NCBI GenBank assembly: GCA_000720805.1
Contig: JODI01000006.1
Span: 62,001 to 126,000 of the forward strand
Origin: Streptomyces violaceoruber
Lineage (GTDB): Bacteria; Actinomycetota; Actinomycetes; Streptomycetales; Streptomycetaceae
Reading direction: 5' to 3'
Length of the DNA stretch: 64,000 nt
Of this stretch, positions 27,068 through 36,021 are shown piece after piece. Position 1 is the stretch's first letter. Every line of letters begins with the position of its first letter. Position numbers and translations under genes: made by a program. The notes under the pieces were generated by a model. It searched no databases. It was not told the origin of the DNA and saw only the letters and a program-made list of their open reading frames with translations.

Positions 27068-27841
27068 GTGCCGACACCGCCCTTGCTGGCGCTGCACGGC
27101 GTGTGCAAGCGCTTCGGCGTCGTCGAGGTCCTCAGCGACATCGAGCTGGAGATTCGCGCCGGTCAGGTCCTCGCTCTGCTGGGCGACAACGGTGCCGGGA
27201 AGTCCACCCTGGTCAAGGCGATCTCCGGAGTCACCCCCGCGGACAGGGGGGTCATCGAGTGGGAGGGGCGCGCCGTCCACATCAGGCGCCCCAACGACGC
27301 CCGGGAGCTCGGCATCGCCACCGTCTACCAGGACCTCGCGCTGTGCGGGAACCTCGACGTCGTAGGCAATCTGTTCCTCGGGCGGGAGATCCGCCGGCAC
27401 GGGTTCCTCGACGAGGTGGAGATGGAGCACCGCACCAGGCACCTGCTCCAGCGTCTGACCAGGGGCATCCCGGATCTGCGCGCCCCCGTCGTCTCCCTGT
27501 CCAGCGGTCAGCGGCAGACGGTCGCCATCGCGCGCTCCCTGCTGGGCAACCCGCGGGTCATCCTCCTGGACGAACCCACCGCGGCGCTGGGTTTCGAGCA
27601 GACCGCGGAGGTCCTGGATCTCGTCGACGAGTTGCGTGACCGTGGCCTCGGAGTCCTGCTCATCAGTCACAACATGGGCGACGTCAAGGCGCTCGCGGAC
27701 CGGGCCGCCGTCCTGCGGCTCGGGCGCAACAACGGCTTCTTCGACGTGAACACCGCCTCGCAGGAGCAGATCATCTCCTGCATCACGGGCGCCACCGAGA
27801 ACGCGCCCCGCCGGCCGGCCCACCGGGAGGCGGAATGGTGA
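27068..27841 (+). CDS. Sugar ABC transporter ATP-binding protein, single-domain
   Basis: A 257-residue ATPase with Walker A GDNGAGKST, Q-loop, signature LSSGQRQTVAIA, Walker B VILLDEPTAAL and H-loop ISHN. XylG- and RbsA-type sugar ATPases normally contain two such domains in about 500 residues; this one has a single domain and would act as a homodimer, as in FrcA-like proteins. The GTG at 27068 has AAGGAG nine bases upstream; the ATG at 27059 is too close to that RBS. It overlaps the permease gene by 7 bp. Confidence 0.93.
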   Translation: MPTPPLLALHGVCKRFGVVEVLSDIELEIRAGQVLALLGDNGAGKSTLVKAISGVTPADRGVIEWEGRAVHIRRPNDARELGIATVYQDLALCGNLDVVGNLFLGREIRRHGFLDEVEMEHRTRHLLQRLTRGIPDLRAPVVSLSSGQRQTVAIARSLLGNPRVILLDEPTAALGFEQTAEVLDLVDELRDRGLGVLLISHNMGDVKALADRAAVLRLGRNNGFFDVNTASQEQIISCITGATENAPRRPAHREAEW

Positions 27842-29046
27842 AAGGGACACAGTCCGTGATCCGCACGGTGGAGGGCTGGGGCACCGTCTTCCGGCGCAAG
27901 CTGAGCGCCGGTGAACTCGGCTCGCTCCCCGTCGTCCTGGTGCTCGCCGTGGTCTGGATCGTCTTCCAGTCCCTGAACAACAACTTCCTCTCGCCCCGGA
28001 ACCTGTCCAACCTCAGTGTGGACATCGTGGGCACCGGTCTGATCGCCGTCGGCATCGTCTTCGTACTGCTGCTCGGGGAACTCGACCTGTCGGTGGGCTC
28101 GATCAGCGGTCTCGCGGCGGCCCTCTTCGCCGTCCTGAACGTGAACAACGGCGTGCCGGAATGGCTCGCCCTCGTCGTCGCGGTACTGGCGGGCACGGTG
28201 ACGGGAGCCGTGCAGGGCTTCTCCTTCGCCAAGGCCCGGGTACCGGCGTTCGTCGTCACGCTCGCCGGGCTGCTCACCTGGAACGGCCTGATGCTCTACA
28301 TCCTCGGGACCAGCGGCACCGTCAACCTCGACGAGGGCGGGCTCCTGGCCCGACTGACCAGTTACTACTTCACCAACGACTTCGCCGCCTACGGCCTGGC
28401 GGCGGTCGGAGCGGGTCTGGTGTTCCTGGTGTCCTACCAGGACCGACGCCGTCGCAAGGCCGTCGGCATGCCCCACCGCTCGCTGCGGGCCATCGGGGTG
28501 CGCACGGGCGTCCTCGCCGTGACCGCGTTCGCCGCCGCGTATCTGCTCAACCGGTTCCAGGGCCTGCCGCTCGCCCTCCTGCTCTTCCTCCTGGTCGTGG
28601 CCGGTCTCGACGTCGTTCTCCGCCGCACGCACTACGGGCGGCAGGTCTACGCCCTGGGCAGCGGCGTCGAGGCGGCCCGGCGCGCCAGCCTCAACGTGAC
28701 GCGGGTGCAGACGGCGGTCCTCGCGGTGTCGGGCACCATGGCCGCGGTCGGCGGACTGTTCCTGGCCTCGCGCATCACCTCGGTGAGCCAGAACTCCGGC
28801 TCCGGCGTCCTGTTGCTCAACGCCATCGCCGCGGCCGTCATCGGCGGCGCCAGCCTGTTCGGCGGACGGGGCACGACCTGGAACGCGGTCCTCGGCATCC
28901 TGGTCATCCAGTCGATCGCCTCCGGCATGGCGATCACGGACACCCCCGCGGCGGTCCAGTTCATCATCACGGGCGGCGTCCTCTTCGCCGCGGTGGTCAT
29001 CGACTCCCTGTCCCGACGCTCCCAGGAGGCACACGGGCGGGCCTGA
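27835..29046 (+). CDS. Sugar ABC transporter permease (XylH-like)
   Basis: A 403-residue membrane protein of the BPD-transporter-2 family with about ten helices. Conserved family segments are LLLGELDLSVGSISGL, VPAFVVTLAGLLTWNG, the cytoplasmic coupling sequence YGRQVYALGSGVEAARRASLNV (given here in part) and the end segment containing AVIGGASLFGGRGT. It forms the membrane channel with the ATPase of the previous gene. Translation is coupled by a 7-bp overlap. No strong terminator follows; the next gene is convergent. Confidence 0.92.
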   Translation: MVKGTQSVIRTVEGWGTVFRRKLSAGELGSLPVVLVLAVVWIVFQSLNNNFLSPRNLSNLSVDIVGTGLIAVGIVFVLLLGELDLSVGSISGLAAALFAVLNVNNGVPEWLALVVAVLAGTVTGAVQGFSFAKARVPAFVVTLAGLLTWNGLMLYILGTSGTVNLDEGGLLARLTSYYFTNDFAAYGLAAVGAGLVFLVSYQDRRRRKAVGMPHRSLRAIGVRTGVLAVTAFAAAYLLNRFQGLPLALLLFLLVVAGLDVVLRRTHYGRQVYALGSGVEAARRASLNVTRVQTAVLAVSGTMAAVGGLFLASRITSVSQNSGSGVLLLNAIAAAVIGGASLFGGRGTTWNAVLGILVIQSIASGMAITDTPAAVQFIITGGVLFAAVVIDSLSRRSQEAHGRA

Positions 29047-29108
29047 CCGGGTTACGGGCGCCGAAGGGGCCGGGCGCTCGGCCGCCGCCGGTCGGAGCCG
29101 CAGTTCCG

Positions 29109-30824
29109 CTAGGGAGTGTCAGGGCCCACGTGGTACTCCCGCAGCTTGCGGTACAGCGTCGCGCGGGCGATGCCCAGTGCCGCCGCGGCACGTACCTTGT
29201 TGCCGCCGTGGCGGCGCAGTGCCTCCAGGATCGCGGCGCGTTCGGCGAGTTCCATCGGGCTGAGCCGCCGCGCCGCGGGTCCCTCGCGGACCGGGTCGGG
29301 CAGTTCGCCGCGCCCGACCGGGCCGCACCGCCGTCGCCGTCGGGCCACCGCCCCGACGAGGTGGGCGAGTTCGCTGACGTTGCCGGGCCATGGGTGCTGC
29401 TCCAGGGCGCGCAGGGCGTCCAGTGTCCACGTCAGCGGGGGGCTGCCCCGGGCGGGCCGGGGTGCGAGGACCGGGAGCAGTTCCTTGATGTCCTCGGGGC
29501 GCTCTCGCAAGGCGGGCAGGGTGACGGAGCGGGCCGCCAGGGTGTCGAGGAGACGCTGCAGACAGGGGCCCGGGGCTGTTCCGGGCGTGTAGGTGACGAC
29601 CAGGAGGAGGTCGGGTCGCTCCTGGAGGAGGGAGTTGAGCGCGGCGACGTCCGGCTGGGACAGCCGTTCGGCGTGCCGCAGCAGCAGCGGACGTACGCCG
29701 GTGAGCGCGTGGTCCCGCAGGACCGGCTCGGTCGACTCGGCGGGGTCGGCGATCATGGGCGCGGTGCCGTCGAGGAGTTCGTGGGCGAGGGCCGCCTTGC
29801 CCGTTCCGCGCTCTCCCACCAGGAGCAGGGGGCCTGCCGTGCGGGCCAGTTCCGTCGCCTGTGCGACCGCGTGCCGCCACGGCACGGAGCTTCCCGCCAG
29901 TGCGCTCGCCGGGCGTGCGGGGGACCGCGCCGGGGTCACGGGACGCGGTTCGAGTACGGCGACGACGCCGAGGACGTGGCCCTCGTGCCGTACGGGAGTG
30001 ATCCGGGCGGTGCAGCCGGCGTCTTCGGGGAGCGGCAGGTCGTACGCCTGCGAAGCCGGTCCGGCGTTGTCCCGCGGCGTCAGCGTGCGCTCCAGGGCCT
30101 CCAGTACCTGCGGCGAGGCCAGGCGTACGGCTGCCTCGCTGACCAGGCGGTTTCGGCCGTCCAGGGCGACGACCGCCCGCTCCCGTCCACGTGCGGCCCG
30201 GGCGTAGGCGTCGAGCAGGACCCGTTCCGGTGTGCGCGCGGGTGCCCGCAGTTCTCGTTCCACCGCCGTGGCGAGTGCCTCGGCGAGGGCCGCGCCCGGG
30301 TGCGGGCGGCGGCCCGCGCACAGGCCCGAGGAGACCGTGACCGTGCCGGCCGCGTGTCCCGTCTCCGGGTCGAGCACCGGGACGCTGACCGCGGAGACGT
30401 CCTGCCACGCGTCGAGGAAGTGTTCGGGACCGTGCACCTCCGCACGGCGCCGGGTGCGCAGGGCGAGCGCGGCGCTGTTGTGTCCCACCTGCTGCTCGGA
30501 CAGGTCCCGCCACCGCTCGCCTCCGCCCGACGACCACAGCACCCGCAACCGCTCGTCGGTCAGCGCGAGCCACGACTGGCCGCCCAGGGCCGGGGCGAGG
30601 CGTTCGAGCACGGGGCGGGCCGCGTCCAGCAGGGACGAGTCCGGGGACCGGGCGGGTTCGTCGGCCGGACGGATCAGGTCGTGCCGTACGCCGAAGAAGC
30701 GGGCGCGCCGCCAGGCGGCGACGACGTCGTCGGGCACGCCGTCCGGGACCGGTAGTCCCGTCAGGAACCGCTCGCGGGCCCGGCGGAGAGGGGCGAGGGC
30801 AGGGGGATGTTCCACGGTGGTCAT
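29109..30824 (-). CDS. GAF/AAA+/Fis-type transcriptional activator (AcoR-like, sigma54-independent)
   Basis: A 571-residue regulator. An N-terminal GAF-like sensing region covers about 30-200, an AAA+ domain about 310-490 (Walker A GERGTGKAALA, ending ALEQHPWPGNVSELAHLV) and a Fis-type HTH the last 50 residues (GGNKVRAAAALGIARATLYRKL). The GAFTGA loop that contacts sigma54 is absent, consistent with Streptomyces lacking sigma54. It is divergent from the hydroxyquinol operon and a 10-bp-arm palindrome lies between, so it is probably the operon's activator, sensing an aromatic compound. The ATG at 30824 lacks a strong RBS; upstream open sequence is not protein-like. Confidence 0.85.
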   Translation of the reverse strand: MTTVEHPPALAPLRRARERFLTGLPVPDGVPDDVVAAWRRARFFGVRHDLIRPADEPARSPDSSLLDAARPVLERLAPALGGQSWLALTDERLRVLWSSGGGERWRDLSEQQVGHNSAALALRTRRRAEVHGPEHFLDAWQDVSAVSVPVLDPETGHAAGTVTVSSGLCAGRRPHPGAALAEALATAVERELRAPARTPERVLLDAYARAARGRERAVVALDGRNRLVSEAAVRLASPQVLEALERTLTPRDNAGPASQAYDLPLPEDAGCTARITPVRHEGHVLGVVAVLEPRPVTPARSPARPASALAGSSVPWRHAVAQATELARTAGPLLLVGERGTGKAALAHELLDGTAPMIADPAESTEPVLRDHALTGVRPLLLRHAERLSQPDVAALNSLLQERPDLLLVVTYTPGTAPGPCLQRLLDTLAARSVTLPALRERPEDIKELLPVLAPRPARGSPPLTWTLDALRALEQHPWPGNVSELAHLVGAVARRRRRCGPVGRGELPDPVREGPAARRLSPMELAERAAILEALRRHGGNKVRAAAALGIARATLYRKLREYHVGPDTP

Positions 30825-30871
30825 GACGGCTCTCACCGTACTCGCCACCGTGGCGGCCGCGCCCTCGGGTG

Positions 30872-30896
30872 CGGGTGTCTCGTTTTGAGACACCCG
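30872..30896. promoter_or_regulatory. Perfect 10-bp inverted repeat, probable activator site
   Basis: CGGGTGTCTC at 30872-30881 and GAGACACCCG at 30887-30896 with a 5-base centre. The TGTCTC-N5-GAGACA core matches the symmetric sites used by GAF/Fis-type activators. It is 48 bp from the regulator start and about 70 bp before the hydroxylase start, so it could serve both promoters. Confidence 0.7.
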
Positions 30897-30966
30897 TATC
30901 CGCCCGTTCCGCTCCATGATCATGAATGGTCGGCGTCTGTTCCCACCCCCTCTGGAGCGTCCTGTC

Positions 30967-32706
30967 GTGCACACCGTTGTCGAGACCGACGTACTGATCG
31001 TGGGCAGCGGCCCGGCGGGCGCGTCGGCCGCGCTCGCCCTGAGCACCTACGGCGTGCGCAACATGGTCGTCACCCGCTACGCGCACCTCGCCGACACGCC
31101 CCGCGCGCACATCACCAACCAGCGCACCATGGAGGTGCTGCGCGACCTGGGCGTCGAGCAGGACGCGATCGACCGGGCCACGCCCCAGCACCTGATGGGC
31201 AACACGACCTTCTGCACCAGCCTGGCCGGCGAGGAACTGGGCCGGGTGCGGTCCTGGGGCAACGACCCGCTCGTCCAGGCCGCGCACGAACTGGCGAGCC
31301 CGACCCGTATGTGCGACCTGCCGCAGCACCTGATGGAGCCCGTGCTGGTGAACGCGGCGGTCGCCCGCGGCACCGACCTCCGCTTCAGCACGGTCTACAA
31401 GTCCTTCGTGCAGGACGAGGACGGCGTCACGGTCACCGTCGAGGACCGGCTGCGCGGCGACGAGTACGCCATCCGCGCCAAGTACCTCATCGGCGCCGAC
31501 GGCGGCCGCTCGAAGGTCGCCGAGGACGCCGGGTTGCCGATGGGCGGCCAGATGGGCGTCGCCGGCAGCATCAACATCGTCTTCGAGGCGGACCTGAGCA
31601 AGTACACCGCCCACCGCCCCTCCACCCTCTACTGGGTGCTCGCCCCCGGCGCCACCGTCGGCGGCATCGGAGCGGGCCTGGTGCGCTGTGTGCGCCCCTG
31701 GAACGAGTGGCTCATCGTCTGGGGCTACGACGTCACGGCCGGCGCCCCCGACCTCACCGAGGAGTACGCGCTCGCCGTCGTACGCCGCCTGATCGGCGAC
31801 GACGAGATACCCGTGTCCGTCACGTCGTCCTCGGCGTGGACCGTCAACGAGATGTACGCCGAGAGCTATGCGAGCGGCCGCGTCCTGTGCGCCGGCGACG
31901 CCGTGCACCGCCACCCGCCGTCCAACGGACTCGGCTCCAACACCTCCGTCCAGGACGCGTACAACCTGGCCTGGAAGCTGAAGCTCGTCCTCGACGGGGT
32001 CGCCACGCCCCGGCTGCTCGACACCTACGACGCCGAGCGGGCGCCCATCGGGAAGCAGATCGTGACCCGCGCCAACCAGTCCATCGCCGAGACCGCCCCC
32101 GTCTTCGAGGCGCTCGGCGGGTTCTCACCGCAGACCCCCGAGCAGATGTGGGCCAACATCGCCGCCCGCAAGGACGCCACCGAGGACGGCCGCAAGCAGC
32201 GGGCGGCGCTGCGCGAGGCGATCGCCTTCAAGGTGTACGAGTTCAACGCGCACGGCGTCGACCTCAACCACCGCTACGTCTCCGACGCGATCGTCCCGGA
32301 CGGCACCCCCGACCCCGGCTACCCCCGCGACCCCGAGTTGTACCACCAGCCCACCTCCCGTCCCGGCGCCAAGCTCCCGCACGCCTGGATCACCTCCGGC
32401 ACCCGCACCCTGTCCACTCTCGACACCGTCGGCAGGGGCCGCTTCACCCTGCTCACCGGCATCGGCGGCGACGCCTGGGTACGGGCCGCCGCGGCCCAGC
32501 CCCTCGACATCGCCACGGTGGTCGTCGGTCCGGGGCAGGAGTACGAGGACCCGTACGGCGACTGGGCGAACGTGAGCGAGATCTCCGACGCGGGCGCCCT
32601 TCTCGTACGCCCGGACGGGTATGTGGCCTTCCGCCGCGCCGACGCGGCCGAGGACGCCGTCCGGTTGCTCACGGACGCGCTGCGGCGGATCCTCGGGCAC
32701 GACTGA
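30967..32706 (+). CDS. FAD-dependent aromatic hydroxylase (phenol/resorcinol monooxygenase type)
   Basis: A 579-residue class A flavoprotein monooxygenase. The FAD motif GSGPAGASAALAL (about 12-24), the DG motif IGADGGRSKV and the GD motif VLCAGDAVHRHPPSNGLGSN are intact, and the C-terminal thioredoxin-like domain of phenol hydroxylases follows. It resembles 2,4-dichlorophenol and resorcinol hydroxylases, and its neighbours make resorcinol or a related phenol to hydroxyquinol the likely step (inference). The GTG at 30967 (MHTVVETDVLIVG) has TGGAGC upstream and matches the family start; an ATG at 30916 is also in frame. Confidence 0.87.
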   Translation: MHTVVETDVLIVGSGPAGASAALALSTYGVRNMVVTRYAHLADTPRAHITNQRTMEVLRDLGVEQDAIDRATPQHLMGNTTFCTSLAGEELGRVRSWGNDPLVQAAHELASPTRMCDLPQHLMEPVLVNAAVARGTDLRFSTVYKSFVQDEDGVTVTVEDRLRGDEYAIRAKYLIGADGGRSKVAEDAGLPMGGQMGVAGSINIVFEADLSKYTAHRPSTLYWVLAPGATVGGIGAGLVRCVRPWNEWLIVWGYDVTAGAPDLTEEYALAVVRRLIGDDEIPVSVTSSSAWTVNEMYAESYASGRVLCAGDAVHRHPPSNGLGSNTSVQDAYNLAWKLKLVLDGVATPRLLDTYDAERAPIGKQIVTRANQSIAETAPVFEALGGFSPQTPEQMWANIAARKDATEDGRKQRAALREAIAFKVYEFNAHGVDLNHRYVSDAIVPDGTPDPGYPRDPELYHQPTSRPGAKLPHAWITSGTRTLSTLDTVGRGRFTLLTGIGGDAWVRAAAAQPLDIATVVVGPGQEYEDPYGDWANVSEISDAGALLVRPDGYVAFRRADAAEDAVRLLTDALRRILGHD

Positions 32707-32739
32707 CACGCACGACTGACATGCACGACTGACACGCAC
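32701..32739 (+). repeat. Three tandem 13-bp repeats carrying stop codons in all three frames
   Basis: Units 32701-32713, 32714-32726 and 32727-32739 each contain TGA. The first TGA is the hydroxylase stop; because 13 is not a multiple of three, the next two fall in the other frames. Confidence 0.85.
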
Positions 32740-32757
32740 GCTGGGAAAGGAACCGCG

Positions 32758-33627
32758 ATGACCGGCAACGCCACCGGCCCGACGGTCACGGACGAAGTCG
32801 TCGCCAGTCTGCACGGCACCGGTGATCCGCGGCTGCGGGAGCTGCTGACCGGTCTGGTCCGGCATCTGCACGCGTTCGCGCGGGAGAACCGGCTCACGCG
32901 TCAGGAGTGGGAGCGGGCGATCGGCTTCCTGACGGCGACGGGACAGGCGTGCACGGACACCCGGCAGGAGTTCATCCTGCTGTCGGACGTGCTGGGGCTG
33001 TCGATGCTGGTCGAGGACATCAACGGCCACCAGGCGCCCGGTGCCACGGAGTCGACGGTGCTGGGTCCCTTCCACCTGACCGAGTCGCCGGTGCGGGAGC
33101 CGGGCGCGGACATCGACCTGGTGGGCGGCGGTGAGCCGTGCGTGGTCAGCGGGCGGGTGCTGTCGCGGGACGGCACCGCGCTGCCCGGCGCGCTGGTGGA
33201 CGTGTGGCAGGCCGACGGGCGCGGCTTCTACGACGTGCAGCGCCCGGACGCGCAGCCGGCGGGCAACGGCCGCGGACTGTTCACCGCGGACGGTGAGGGC
33301 CGGTTCTGGTTCCGTACGTGTGTGCCGAGCCCGTATCCCATCCCGACGGACGGCCCGGTCGGGGAGTTGCTGCGGGCGACCGGCCGGCATCCCTACCGGC
33401 CGGCGCACATCCACTTCATCGCCTCCGCCGCCGGCCACGCGCCGGTGACCACGCACATCTTCGTGGCGGGCAGCGACTACCTGGACTCGGACGCCGTGTT
33501 CGCCGTCAAGGACAGCCTCGTGACGGATTTCGCCGAGACCGACGATCCTGCCCTGGCACGGGAGTTCGGGGTGGCGAGTCCCTTCCGGCACGCCCGGGTC
33601 GATCTCGTGCTGGAGCGCGCGTCGTGA
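32758..33627 (+). CDS. Hydroxyquinol 1,2-dioxygenase (intradiol)
   Basis: A 289-residue intradiol ring-cleavage dioxygenase that opens hydroxyquinol (1,2,4-trihydroxybenzene) to maleylacetate. The N-terminal helical dimerisation domain covers about 10-100 (with FILLSDVLGLSMLVEDIN), and the catalytic beta-sandwich follows. The non-haem Fe(III) ligands are all present: Tyr158 (GFYDVQ), Tyr193 (SPYPIPTDG), His217 and His219 (RPAHIHF). The hydroxyquinol rather than catechol specificity is inferred mainly from the neighbouring maleylacetate reductase. An AAAGGAACCGCG precedes the ATG. It overlaps the next gene by 4 bp. Confidence 0.92.
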   Translation: MTGNATGPTVTDEVVASLHGTGDPRLRELLTGLVRHLHAFARENRLTRQEWERAIGFLTATGQACTDTRQEFILLSDVLGLSMLVEDINGHQAPGATESTVLGPFHLTESPVREPGADIDLVGGGEPCVVSGRVLSRDGTALPGALVDVWQADGRGFYDVQRPDAQPAGNGRGLFTADGEGRFWFRTCVPSPYPIPTDGPVGELLRATGRHPYRPAHIHFIASAAGHAPVTTHIFVAGSDYLDSDAVFAVKDSLVTDFAETDDPALAREFGVASPFRHARVDLVLERAS

Positions 33628-34694
33628 CGAACCTGCTGGATTTCTCCTACGAGGCTCAGCCCATGCGGGTCGTCCTGCGGCCCGGCGCCTCGGTGACCGC
33701 CACTCCTGGGGAAGCCGAACGGCTCGGTCTGCGGCGGCTGTTGGTGGTGTGCGGGCCGCGCGGGGCACACACCGCGCGGGCGGTGGCGGACGCGCTCGGA
33801 CCGGCCTGTGCCGGCCTGCACGCGCGGGCCCGGATGCATGTGCCGGTGGAGGTGGCCGACGAGGCCGTCGAGGCGGTCCGCGCGGCCGGCGCCGACGGGT
33901 GCGTGGCGGTGGGCGGTGGCTCGGCTGTCGGCCTCGGCAAGGCGATCGCGCTGCGCACCGGGCTGCCACTGATCGCGGTGCCCTCCACCTACGCCGGCTC
34001 GGAGATGACCCCCGTCTGGGGCCTGACCGAGCACGGCGCCAAACGCACCGGCCGCGACCCCGTCGTCCTGCCGCGCAGTGTCGTCTACGACCCCGAGCTC
34101 ACCCTGTCCCTGCCGGTACCGCTGTCGGTCACCAGCGGCATCAACGCGCTCGCCCACGCCGTCGAGGCGCTCTACGCCCCCGACACCTCACCCCTGATCG
34201 CGCTCATGGCCCAGGAGGGCGTCCGGGCCATGGCCGGGGCGCTCCCGGCGGTGGCCGACGACCCCGCGTCGCTGGACGCCCGCGGCCGTGCCCTGTACGG
34301 GGCGTGGCTGTGCGGCTCCTGCCTGGGCGCCACCACCATGGGCCTGCACCACAAGCTCTGCCACGTCCTCGGCGGCACCTTCGGCCTGCCGCACGCCGAA
34401 ACCCACACGGTGGTCCTGCCGTACGCCCTGGCGTACAACGCGCCCGCCGCTCCGGACGCCGTCGCCGCCCTCTCCCGGGCCCTGGGAACGGACGACGCGC
34501 CACGGGCCCTGTGGGACCTGGCCGGACGCCTCGGCGCGCCCCGCTCGCTCGCCGAACTGGGGCTGACGGAAACCGACTTGGCCAAGGCGGCGGAGGTTGT
34601 GACGGGACAGCCGTACGCCAACCCCCGCCCGGTCACCACCGACGGCGTACTCGCACTGCTGCGGGCGGCCTACGCGGGGGAAGCTCCCCGATAG
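33624..34694 (+). CDS. Maleylacetate reductase (iron-containing alcohol dehydrogenase family)
   Basis: A 356-residue enzyme reducing maleylacetate to 3-oxoadipate, which enters the central beta-ketoadipate route. The NAD(P)-binding GGGSAVGLGKAIAL and the STYAGSEMTPVWG segment are typical. The metal or active-site His cluster is visible in GINALAHAVEALY and LHHKLCHVLGGTFGLPHAETH. The GTG start at 33624 overlaps the dioxygenase stop (GTGA), so the two are coupled. Together with the hydroxylase and dioxygenase it completes a hydroxyquinol pathway. Confidence 0.92.
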   Translation: MTNLLDFSYEAQPMRVVLRPGASVTATPGEAERLGLRRLLVVCGPRGAHTARAVADALGPACAGLHARARMHVPVEVADEAVEAVRAAGADGCVAVGGGSAVGLGKAIALRTGLPLIAVPSTYAGSEMTPVWGLTEHGAKRTGRDPVVLPRSVVYDPELTLSLPVPLSVTSGINALAHAVEALYAPDTSPLIALMAQEGVRAMAGALPAVADDPASLDARGRALYGAWLCGSCLGATTMGLHHKLCHVLGGTFGLPHAETHTVVLPYALAYNAPAAPDAVAALSRALGTDDAPRALWDLAGRLGAPRSLAELGLTETDLAKAAEVVTGQPYANPRPVTTDGVLALLRAAYAGEAPR

Positions 34695-34817
34695 TGACGG
34701 AGCCGGCGGAAGCCGACCGAAGCCGCCACCTGATCTCCCCAGTTTGTCCGCTTACCTCTTACTCAGTTGTCCGCATACTCGCTTACTCACTCATCCGCAC
34801 GAAGAAAGGTGCCACCC

Positions 34818-35720
34818 ATGGTCCTCGCACTGCTTCGGAGGCGGCGCTCCCGGAGCACGCCCAGCCCGTCACTGCACCTGCCCGCCGGCGCGGGCTCGGT
34901 GGGCCGCACCGTCCTGGATCCGATGGGCCAGCCGATGGGCGGCGCCGACGTGGCCGTCACCGCGGCGGACTCCCACCAGGTCGTGGCGCGCGGCATCACG
35001 GACCCCTACGGGTTCTTCTTCGCCGCGCTGCCCCCGGGCCGCTACCGCCTCATGATCACGGCCGAGGGGCTGACACCGCATCAGGAGACGGTGGACGTCG
35101 TCAGCGGCGCGGTCCTGACCCCCGAGCGGATCCAGTTGTCCTCGGCCCCGCAACTGGAACTGCCGGCGCCGGGAACCTGGCTCTTCGATCCGCCGCACAC
35201 GGCGATCCGGTTCATCGCGAAGCACGTCGGCATGGCCCATGTCCATGGCCGCTTCACGCGCTTCACGGGCGGGATCCGGGTCGCGCCCGACATGACGGAC
35301 TCCCAGGTCTCCGTGCGCATCGACGCCTCCAGCATCACCACGGGCAACAACACCCGTGACAACCATCTGCGGTCGGCCGACTTCCTGGACGTCGAGCGCT
35401 ACCCGTACATCGACTTCAACAGCGCGCGCTTCGCCTACCGCGGCGGCGCCAAGTGGGCGCTGCACGGTTCGCTCACCATGCACGGCGTCAGCCGCTCGAT
35501 CGCCCTGGACACCACCTACCTCGGGTCGGTCAACGGCGGCTACGGCGAGGAACTGCGCTGCGCCGCCCTGGCCAGGGCGGAACTGCACCGTGAGGACTAC
35601 ACCCTGAACTGGCGGAGCATGCTGGCCCGCGGCATCGCCGTGGTCGGCCCCACGATCCAGCTCGAGCTGGACGTCCAGGCGATGTACCGCACGCACGACA
35701 CGCCGACGCCGCCGGAGTAG
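34818..35720 (+). CDS. YceI family protein with N-terminal carboxypeptidase-like domain
   Basis: A 300-residue two-domain protein. Residues about 25-110 form a carboxypeptidase regulatory-like beta-sandwich (GRTVLDPMGQPMGGADVAVT, then GFFFAALPPGRYRLMITAEG). Residues about 120-290 are a YceI domain (WLFDPPHTAIRFIAKHVGMA, then TTGNNTRDNHLRSADFLDVE and the HGVSRSIALD strand), a lipocalin-like barrel that binds isoprenoid or amide-type lipids. There is no signal peptide; the basic N-terminus (LLRRRRSRSTPSPS) is cytoplasmic in character. An AAAGG precedes the ATG at 34818. It is 123 bp after maleylacetate reductase, so its link to that operon is uncertain. Confidence 0.85.
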   Translation: MVLALLRRRRSRSTPSPSLHLPAGAGSVGRTVLDPMGQPMGGADVAVTAADSHQVVARGITDPYGFFFAALPPGRYRLMITAEGLTPHQETVDVVSGAVLTPERIQLSSAPQLELPAPGTWLFDPPHTAIRFIAKHVGMAHVHGRFTRFTGGIRVAPDMTDSQVSVRIDASSITTGNNTRDNHLRSADFLDVERYPYIDFNSARFAYRGGAKWALHGSLTMHGVSRSIALDTTYLGSVNGGYGEELRCAALARAELHREDYTLNWRSMLARGIAVVGPTIQLELDVQAMYRTHDTPTPPE

Positions 35721-36021
35721 CCGTCGGTCCCCTGGGCCCTCGCGGGTGGTCATGACCCCGCTGCCCGGACGGCGGCATCACCGTGAGCGAGATCGGGGGG
35801 TGCGCCAAAGCACCCGCGCAGTCCGCCTGTTCGGACTTGTTCGGCCTGTCGGATGTTGTTCGAAACCTCTTGACGGTACGCCACACCCCGATTGACACTC
35901 TCGCAACACGACGTCACACAGCCGAAACGATCAGGCGCCCACGGCCGGGGCTCCCGTTGCCGGCCGACTTCGTCATGCCTTGTGCCGTTCGCCGTCAGCC
36001 ATGCTCAGCAGGGAACCCCAC
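35721..36021 (+). promoter_or_regulatory. 301-bp upstream region of the large GH43 gene
   Basis: No gene is visible. TGTTCGG-type direct repeats occur between about 35829 and 35860, and TTGACG and TTGACA hexamers near 35873 and 35893 could be -35 elements, but no convincing -10 or palindromic operator is present. Confidence 0.4.

Noticed and set aside
30916..30966. ATG at 30916 as start of the aromatic hydroxylase
   Set aside because: In frame but adds a non-conserved proline-rich leader; the GTG at 30967 has an RBS and places the FAD motif at the usual distance.
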